In this document: piece after piece, positions 58,290 to 64,000 of the stretch
Layout: each line of letters begins with the position of its first letter
Position numbering within the stretch: position 1 is the stretch's first letter
NCBI GenBank assembly: GCA_051294375.1
Contig: JBJCIZ010001661.1
Coordinates: 1 to 64,000 of the forward strand
Direction: 5' to 3'
From: Paraspadella gotoi
Taxonomy: Eukaryota; Chaetognatha
Length of the DNA stretch: 64,000 bases
The notes under the pieces: model-generated
What the model was told of the DNA's origin: nothing
The model's database searches: none
What the model saw: only the letters and a program-made list of their open reading frames with translations
Made by a program: the position numbers and the translations under genes

Positions 58290-58560
58290 GTGTTTGACTG
58301 TGGTCGCTGTGATGATGGAGTGTGGTGGCTGTGGTGATTGAGTGTGGTCGCTGTGGTGTTTGACTGTGTCGCTGTGCTGATTGAGTGTGGTGGCTGTGTT
58401 GATTTAGTTTGGTCGCTTTGTGGTGTTTGACTGTGGTCGCTGTGGTGATTGAGTTGGTGGCTGTGGTGATTGAGTGTGGTCGCTGTGGTGTTTAACTGTG
58501 GTCGCTGTGATGATTGAGTTGTTGTGGCTGTGCTGGTTGACGTGGAGTGTGGAGTGTTCT
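58290..58560 (+). repeat. 22-bp minisatellite with 44-bp higher order
   Basis: About 12 copies of GTGTGGTCGCTGTGGTGATT(GA). Alternating TGGCTG and TCGCTG variants, and GATTGA versus GTTTGAC, suggest a 44-bp two-unit period. Confidence 0.85.
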
Positions 58561-58619
58561 ATGCAGATTGTAGTGGGTGACTATGGTTGGATAGAACGAC
58601 TTATCCTATCAATTAAATA

Positions 58620-58800
58620 ATATAATGAAATTAGTACAACCAATATAAAAATTATCTATTCATTTAATAAATAAGCTATCTTGCCCCTGACTTTGGACAG
58701 GCTTTGTGGTTTAAGGCCTCCATCACTCTTACAAGATAATGACATAGCAGGTCCCTGCAAGCTTTTAATCAAGACTCTCTCACAGTCTCGTTTGTTTCAC
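58620..58800 (-). repeat. Dispersed repeat, inverted copy
   Basis: Reverse complement matches 59,985-60,145: GTCCAAAGTCAGGGGCAAGA, TTATTTATTAAATGAAT and GCAGGGAC are shared in the same order. The two form an inverted pair ~1.2 kb apart. Identity unknown. Confidence 0.7.
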
Positions 58801-59084
58801 TCCAGAGTACTGGCTTCCCTATCAATGAAGTGAGTAATTTGACGTCATTAACTTTTTTTTACAATTATTTTTTTTAGCCAAATCCTTTTCCGGATTTTTT
58901 TCCTTTCGTTTTAGACCAAAATTTTTTTTGTTGAGGTCAAAATTCGCAGCTGGAATTTTTTCCTCTTCCTTTTGGACGAAAATGAAAGAAATGTGAAAGA
59001 AATGTGAAAGAAAATTTGAAAGAAAACGGAAAGAATCCGCGAATTTCTTTGTCTTCGTCTCCAATTTTTTTTGGCTTCAAAGAG
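58801..59084. other. No gene seen
   Basis: AT-rich sequence with a GAAAGAAATGTGAAAG tandem duplication at ~58,983-59,020. The minus-strand 80-codon frame is Lys/Phe-rich low complexity. Confidence 0.5.
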
Positions 59085-59325
59085 TGTGGGATGGGAGAGG
59101 GGGAGAGAGGAGAGAGGAAAAGAGAGAGAAGAGGAAGGAGAGAGAGAGAAAGGGGGAGGGAAGAAGGGAGAGAGAGAGAGAGAAAAGAGAGAGACGGGGA
59201 AAGGAGAGAAGGGGGAGAGAGAGAGATGGAGGAGAGAAGAGAGAAAGGAGAGAGAGAGGGAAAGAGAGAGAAGGAGAGAGAGGAAGAGAGAGAGAGAGAG
59301 AGAGAGAGTGAGGGGTAGGAAAGGA
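59085..59325. repeat. Polypurine (GA/GGA)n tract
   Basis: About 240 bp of almost pure purine on the plus strand. Frames of 75-109 codons (Arg/Glu/Gly) and the opposite Ser/Leu frame are translations of this tract. Confidence 0.95.
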
Positions 59326-59580
59326 AAGATGGATCTAAGAAGAGAACAAGAAATTAGACAGTCTATTGTGACGCATCGACAATTCCATGAAAAGAAATGA
59401 ATTTCAGAAGTGGGCAAAATTTTTTTATTGTGGATTATTAGCAAAAAAAAAAAAAAGAGAAAACGAAAGAAATTATAATAGAATAAAATCAGCGACATTT
59501 AATGTCAGTGAGAACAAAGTCTTATTCTTTAGTCTTTAGTTCATAATCGATGTGTGATCACTATTTCGGGGACAATTTTA

Positions 59581-59618
<38 letters not shown>

Positions 59619-59984
59619 CGCCGCTTCAGAACCGTGCCGAATGTCGCCCCCCCCGACCAACGACGTCTGTTTTTAATGTGATTGTTTCGCTGTGAACGAC
59701 GAAAAGAATGACTCGTAGGATCGTAGTGACTCTCACGTCGTCCAATCACGATTCTAAATTCACGTGAAGTCCATTCACCATTTCCGTGCGATTAATGTGA
59801 ATCGAATTCACGCTTTGTTTTGTTTATGTTTTGTTGTTTTATGTTTTGTTTTGTTTTATGTTTTGTTTTGTTTATGTTCGGTTGATCCAAAACAAAATCA
59901 AGTTTTTTTGTCTCAAAAAAGAAGTGATCTATCATGCAATCAAAACATATATTTTGAAATATTATTCCACTTTATTGATGGGGA
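59326..59984. other. No gene seen; contains (GTC)n and TTTTG repeats
   Basis: Twelve GTC units at 59,581-59,616 sit in a CpG-containing stretch (59,600-59,720). A TTTTG/TTTATG low-complexity run covers 59,812-59,882. The 114-codon frame at 59,764-60,108 runs through the TTTTG repeat and the dispersed repeat and is not supported as a gene. Confidence 0.6.
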
Positions 59985-60145
59985 AGTTTGGTTCTCTCGG
60001 TTTGGATTGAAAGTTTGCAGGGACGTGCAACCTCATCTCGTAAGGGTCACGGATACTATAAGCGACCGTAGCTCGTCCAAAGTCAGGGCAAGATTGCTTA
60101 TTTATTAAATGAATGATAAATTTTGTATCGGTTGTCTCAACTTCA
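59985..60145 (+). repeat. Dispersed repeat, forward copy
   Basis: TTGGTTCTCTCGGTTTGGAT, TTTGCAGGGACGTGCAACCT and CCAAAGTCAGGGCAAGATTG. Shares its first ~50 bp with 63,015-63,065 and its length with the inverted copy at 58.6-58.8 kb. Confidence 0.75.
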
Positions 60146-60439
60146 TACCTTAATATCAGTAAACTGTTTCGATTGTAAAAAAGGTATATAATATACTTAC
60201 AAGAAATAACTGGCGCGTCCGGTCGAAAGCGAAAAACCCTTTCATTCTTACTTAATTCTCTATTTCATTTCTCTCTTCCGATCCACACAACAAAAGTGTC
60301 GGATCAAAAGTCTCACGATGACGTGGGACATTTCCCGGATGTCCGACTCTCCGTATTTCCGTCTCGCCCCGGATGTGAGGTCCGTCTCTCACCCGGAATT
60401 CCATAATTCGAAGATTTGGAAAGATCGAATGTGAAAATG
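60146..60439. other. No gene seen
   Basis: Mixed sequence with a CpG-bearing stretch near 60,210-60,420 (GGCGCGTCCGGTCG, TCTCGCCCCGGATG). No repeat match inside the window and no convincing frame. Confidence 0.45.
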
Positions 60440-60442
60440 TGA

Positions 60443-60521
<79 letters not shown>

Positions 60522-60980
60522 AGAGAGAAGAGAGAGAAGAGGCGATTGAGTAAACAAAGAAAAGGAAGGAGGAGAAAAAACAAGACCAACAAAGGAAGAA
60601 TCAGGGAGAACAAATAAAGATGAAGAGGTGGAGGGATATGAATTAAAAGAAGGAAAAAAAAAGGAAAGAAAGAGGGGAAAGAAAGAGGGGAAGAAAGAAA
60701 GAGGAAAAGAAAGAGGGAAAAGAAAGAAAGAGGGAAAGATTAAAAGAGGGAAAGAAAGAAAAGAATGAAGGAGGGAAGAAAGAGGGAACGAAAGTAAGAG
60801 GGGAAAAAAGAAAGAGGGAAAGAATGAAAAAGAGAAATAAAGAGGGGAAAGAAAAAAAATAGAGAAGGTAAGAAAGAGGGAAAGAAAGATGGAAGAAAAA
60901 AAGAGGGAAAAAAAGGGGAAAGAAAGAAAAGGGAAAGAAAGAAAGAGGTGGAAAGAAAAATAAATAGGGAAATAAAGAGG
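60440..60980. repeat. Polypurine tracts (GA)n and (AAAGAAAGAGGG)n
   Basis: A GA run at ~60,460-60,540, then degenerate AAAGAAAGAGGG repeats from ~60,650 to 60,970. The 256-codon minus-strand Phe/Ser/Leu frame is simple-repeat translation. Confidence 0.95.
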
Positions 60981-61814
60981 AAATAGAATAAGAAGGACAA
61001 AAAGAACAGTGGCTTCGCCCAATACATGTAAATCGCTTTCAAGGGCTTAAACTAAACTGTTTAACATTTTGGTACTTAAATTTTTCTATAAATCCAAAAA
61101 TATTATTTTGCCTTTCTATATATGAATATATGAGTAAAAAGCTTTTGATCAAGACATAGAATAAAAGATAAATAAAATAAATAGAAAAAGAAAAAACATT
61201 TAAAAAAATAAGATAATAACAATTTAAAATAGAATAGGGTGAAAACACAAAAAAAATTAATGGGACTGTTCTTTTGTTTCAGAAAAAAGATGGAACCTCT
61301 GGTAGATGTACTTAAACTAAAAATTGATTGCTATTTTTTTTTCAAAAATGTTCTTATGTTTCTGGAGCCATCTGGTTTATTAAGACTAAAAATAGGCAAA
61401 AATTTTACTATGTTAAAAAGTGAATATAAATGAAATCTAGTGGGTGCAGACAGAAGAACAAATTTCTATAGAAAGTAAAGGGTAAATGATCATTGTTGAG
61501 AAAGTAAAAGACAAATCCTTGTAGGAAAAAAAAGTTAAATAACCGGAAAAAAATAATTTAAAAAAAAAAGAAAAAAAAGGCGATTACAAAAAAGGAAAGA
61601 AAGATAAAAAAAAATACAAACAGGCTAATGGACAGACAGACCGACACTCGGACAGTTAGAAAAAAAGAAGAATAAAGAAAAAATAAAAACACAAAAGTAA
61701 GAATAAAATAAAATAAAGAATAAGAAAAATAGTGAAAAGAAAAAAGGAAAAAAAAGATAAAGAAGGAAAGAGTGTCTCAATCAAGGCGCAACGGTGGGGT
61801 TTCTCCGAGTCAGT
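60981..61814. other. AT-rich stretch without a supported gene
   Basis: Small frames at 61,039-61,248 (minus) and 61,239-61,433 (plus, 64 codons) have no recognisable motif. A GACAGACAGACCGACACTCG segment at ~61,631-61,650 resembles the GTCY microsatellite of the Helentron-like elements but lacks their flanks. Confidence 0.5.
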
Positions 61815-61819
61815 GGTAT

Positions 61820-61875
<56 letters not shown>

Positions 61876-61983
61876 CTCTCTTCTCAAAAAATAGCGAGAT
61901 AGAGAGGGAGTGAGAGCTGCCCGGACAACAAAAGGTGTTAGAACAAATAAGTTTATTTTTTACAGAAAGGCTCGCTCTCGCTC

Positions 61984-62019
<36 letters not shown>

Positions 62020-62032
62020 TCTTATTTTTTAA
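61815..62032. repeat. CT-dinucleotide tracts
   Basis: Two CT-rich runs (61,820-61,882 and 61,974-62,022) separated by mixed sequence; translated frames are Ser/Leu repeats. Confidence 0.95.
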
Positions 62033-62049
62033 ACTCACCTGTTTAAACA

Positions 62050-62345
62050 ACGATCACGCAACTCGACGAAGTGGGCGGAGAAAATCTTCGCTAGGGAACT
62101 TGTCCACGGCTCCGCCGCCGCCGCCGCCGCGCGCCGCCGCCTCTGCCACACCAACGCCCATTTTGTTTGATTTCGTCTTTCGCCGTCACCGCCCCCCTTC
62201 CTCTAGGCGCCCCTCGCTGCGGACGCGACGAAGAATTGCTCTTTGGCCGAAAAACGAAAATAAACAAAGAACAAGAGAAGGACAAAAGGAATGACAAGGA
62301 AGGAAGAACCGCGCCACGCTGGGGTGGAGAATGCGGGGGGGGACA
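62050..62345. other. CpG- and GC-rich segment
   Basis: Sharp GC rise in AT-rich surroundings, with a CCG/CGC run at ~62,112-62,140 and repeated CpG (CTCGACGAAG, GCGGACGCGACG). Overlapping frames of 109-124 codons on both strands are low complexity and none is convincing. A promoter-proximal or UTR segment is possible but not shown. Confidence 0.5.
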
Positions 62346-62400
62346 CGCCATCTCTCTCTCTCTCTCCTCTCCTCTTCTCTCTCTCTCTCTCATCTCATCT
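62346..62400. repeat. CT-dinucleotide tract
   Basis: CTCTCT run with CCTCTCCTCTT interruptions. Confidence 0.95.
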
Positions 62401-62789
62401 GTTTCTTGCCATCTCACCATCTACTTTCCTACTCTACTTGCTTTAATTTTATTCCCAGGGAAATGTCGAGATACTCGTGCTCAGTTTAAACTTTATGAGA
62501 CAAAAATAATCGACATTTTAAACATCAAATGTCACTCATAAACTTCACAGTAAAGAATTAAATGATCCTAGTCTATGTCGTATTTAAGAATTTTAAGAAT
62601 ACGTAAATCGGCTTTATTGACTAGAAAGAGACATAATGTATTTCATATCAAAATGACTAAAACGTTTTGAAGATTAACTTACAAGTTATAGTTTATAAAT
62701 ATAAACAAAGTTTTGAGTTACAGTTACACCAATTTCAGTTATAATTGCGGACCGAAAAATGTAGGATTTAAATGAACACTAATTTTTTT
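62401..62789. other. No gene seen
   Basis: AT-rich, non-repetitive within this window, stops in all frames. Confidence 0.5.
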
Positions 62790-62805
62790 ACCTTGACCTT
62801 GACCT
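62790..62805 (-). promoter_or_regulatory. Tandem AGGTCA half-sites (candidate)
   Basis: ACCTTGACCTTGACCT reads on the minus strand as AGGTCAAGGTCAAGGT, including TCAAGGTCA, the core of FTZ-F1/ERR-type nuclear-receptor sites. It lies next to a GA tract and ~300 bp left of the CpG-rich end region. A match this short can be chance. Confidence 0.2.
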
Positions 62806-62876
62806 AGAGAGAGAGAGAGATGAGAGAGAGAGAATAGAGAGGAGAGAGGAGAGAGAGAGAGAGAGAGAGAGAGAAG
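62806..62876. repeat. GA-dinucleotide tract
   Basis: GA run with GATGAG and GAATAG interruptions. Confidence 0.95.
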
Positions 62877-63014
62877 GGCTTTATGCAAAAAAAATTTACA
62901 ATCAAGATGTAAACGATTTGAAGTAAACGAACTTTGTTTACGAATTCATTATCAATATATATACCGTGAAATTCAAACTTCTCTTCTTTCACCCCCGATG
63001 CCTCTTTTATTTCT

Positions 63015-63066
63015 ATTGGTTCTCTCGGTTTGGATTTTAAAGTTTGCAGGGACGTTGCAACCTCTA
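63015..63066 (+). repeat. Dispersed repeat, third copy (partial)
   Basis: ATTGGTTCTCTCGGTTTGGA and AAAGTTTGCAGGGACGTTGC match 59,995-60,035 over ~50 bp; the copies diverge after ATCTCG. Confidence 0.75.
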
Positions 63067-63099
63067 TCTCGGATCGTAACTTTCTTTCAAGCGTTTTTC

Positions 63100-64000
63100 G
63101 GTCGAAGATTCTCTAAGCCTCAACTGTTTTCGCGGAACCGCGTTGAGAAGAAGTCCCGCCTGCGTCGGCCTTCTGTGTGCCGAGCGAATTGACGATTCCA
63201 ACATCGAAAAAAACTTGCAAACTTTCGACGGACGAAGGATCCGCGGCGCCTTCCGGCTTGCTTTTCATTGCGATTAGGGATCCCGAACTAGGACGACGCC
63301 GTCCGGGCCGTAATTGGACACAGTCGACGGATTGTGCATCGCGCTCCTTCTCGAATAGCAGTGAGATTGAAGTCGGTTTCGATTCGTTTTTATTTCTGCA
63401 ATCTTCGCGGTCTTCGGCTGCTAACGACTTCGCGAAGCTTTTCCAACGATTTTCAAGCCGCGTTTTTGTCACCTGCGGCAGTGAATATGATCGCGTTGGA
63501 AAAAGCGCGCCAGAGATATTGCGTCGTGGGAGCTCGAGTGCCGGAAAATTTTTTTGCATCGGGAAATTCCCCTTTCGGCGTTTTTTCGGACTTCGTCGCT
63601 CGTTTGTAAGGACGAATTTTTAGATTTGCGCTAGTGCGGACGAACGAGGAAAAATACTCGATAACTTGCGCGACGCCCGACAGTATCCCCTTCTCCCAAA
63701 ATTTCTACGAGATATCTAGGACTTTAACCCTTCTTCAAAGCGGACATTGGCTTCAGTCCCTGAAACGCCGTACCCTTCAGGAATGCAACATCTTCCGCGT
63801 AACCTTTCACGTCGATAATGGTCGAGGCTCATGCGATATCGTCACGATCGCGCCAAAACCACTCCGACGCAAGAAACATTGCGTCGCCAACCGGGGGAAA
63901 GACACGTAGTTCCGTGCAGTCTACGAAAGAATTCCGGGCCGCTATTTCAGGAGGAACATGGGAAGACGAGTCGATGGAAGTTCTGTCGGGGCTTCCCTCC
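63100..64000. other. CpG-rich non-repetitive region (gene edge?)
   Basis: About half G+C with frequent CpG, against roughly a quarter G+C in the repeat blocks, and no internal repeats. Several overlapping open frames exist on both strands (148 codons each at 63,177-63,623 plus and 63,113-63,559 minus; 91 codons at 63,334-63,609 and 63,634-63,909). High GC lengthens chance frames, none shows a domain I recognise, and both strands cannot be coding, so none is called. Confidence 0.5.
63818..64000 (+). CDS. Open frame running off the window, hypothetical
   Basis: From ATG at 63,818 (after an in-frame stop at ~63,799) the frame stays open for 61 codons to the window edge. The translation has balanced, non-repetitive composition ending with acidic and hydrophobic residues (KEFRAAISGG, TWEDESMEVL), which looks more protein-like than any other frame in the window. 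No domain, signal peptide or membrane segment is recognisable in so short a piece, and splice sites are not evident. It could be the first part of a gene, an exon, a transposon remnant or chance in GC-rich DNA. Confidence 0.25.
   Translation, partial: MVEAHAISSRSRQNHSDARNIASPTGGKTRSSVQSTKEFRAAISGGTWEDESMEVLSGLPS

Noticed and set aside
59764-60108. 114-codon plus-strand frame
   Set aside because: Runs through a TTTTG low-complexity run and then a dispersed repeat that is also present inverted nearby; no domain recognisable.
59004-61042. Arg/Glu-rich and Ser/Leu/Phe-rich frames at 59.0-59.4 and 60.25-61.0 kb
   Set aside because: Translations of polypurine/polypyrimidine tracts on opposite strands.
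63113-63623. Pair of 148-codon frames on opposite strands
   Set aside because: They overlap almost completely in GC-rich DNA where stops are rare. Neither has a recognisable domain, so at most the region is noted as possibly genic.
1-64000. Search for transposase, reverse transcriptase, Rep-helicase, rRNA and intact tRNA
   Set aside because: No catalytic motif or conserved block was found in the supplied translations or by reading; all mobile elements seen are non-autonomous.

Overview
This window looks like repeat-dominated nuclear DNA from an AT-rich animal genome. No intact protein-coding gene, rRNA or functional tRNA can be supported over the first ~62 kb. The animal assignment rests on several things: eukaryote-type transposons (short palindromic elements with 8-bp target duplications, Helentron/DINE-1-like elements with GTCY microsatellites), tRNA-like SINE heads, long GA/CT, GATT and AAAT microsatellites, satellite arrays, and N-filled scaffold gaps. 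An arthropod, perhaps an insect, is my guess. It rests on style (AT-rich repeats, TCG/CGA-rich non-repetitive DNA at the right end) and not on an identified gene.

Layout. From 1 to ~43.4 kb, and again at 46.0-50.1 kb, the main component is one repeat family built on the decamer CCTGTGCAAA and its complement TTTGCACAGG. Units are ~350-600 bp. The family runs forward from 1 to 12.3 kb, flips at a gap inside a large imperfect palindrome (10.9-14.3 kb), then alternates in short blocks to 23 kb, and is mostly reverse after 27.9 kb. Three near-palindromic elements (8.1, 15.1 and 30.0 kb) sit in it, each flanked by an 8-bp CTGTGCAA-type target duplication. Two long Helentron/DINE-1-like elements (31.9-34.8 and 54.4-57.0 kb) have hairpin ends and no target duplication. 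Their empty sites can be read from neighbouring repeats. Shorter relatives lie at 23.0, 43.4 and 50.1 kb. A 183-bp satellite carrying a 23-bp inverted repeat forms arrays at 44.25-45.94 and 51.0-54.2 kb, and its first unit also appears at the edge of a gap at 24.49 kb. A 1.7-kb pyrimidine-only array lies at 25.7-27.5 kb. A ~6.8-kb block (39.0-45.9 kb) is repeated at 46.0-54.2 kb across a 25-N join, which may be an assembly artefact.

Right end. From 57 kb the sequence changes to ~290-bp SINE-like units, then mixed microsatellites and minisatellites, a dispersed repeat present three times, and a CpG-rich segment at 62.05-62.35 kb. From ~63.1 kb it is CpG-rich, non-repetitive DNA that looks like the edge of a gene. 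An open frame at 63,818-64,000 is the best, still weak, coding candidate.

The features do not act as a pathway. The coherent story is one of repeat evolution: transposons (8-bp-TSD palindromic elements and Helentron-like elements) inserting into and apparently seeding satellite arrays. Several apparent structures coincide with assembly gaps or indel-rich patches and need checking in raw reads.
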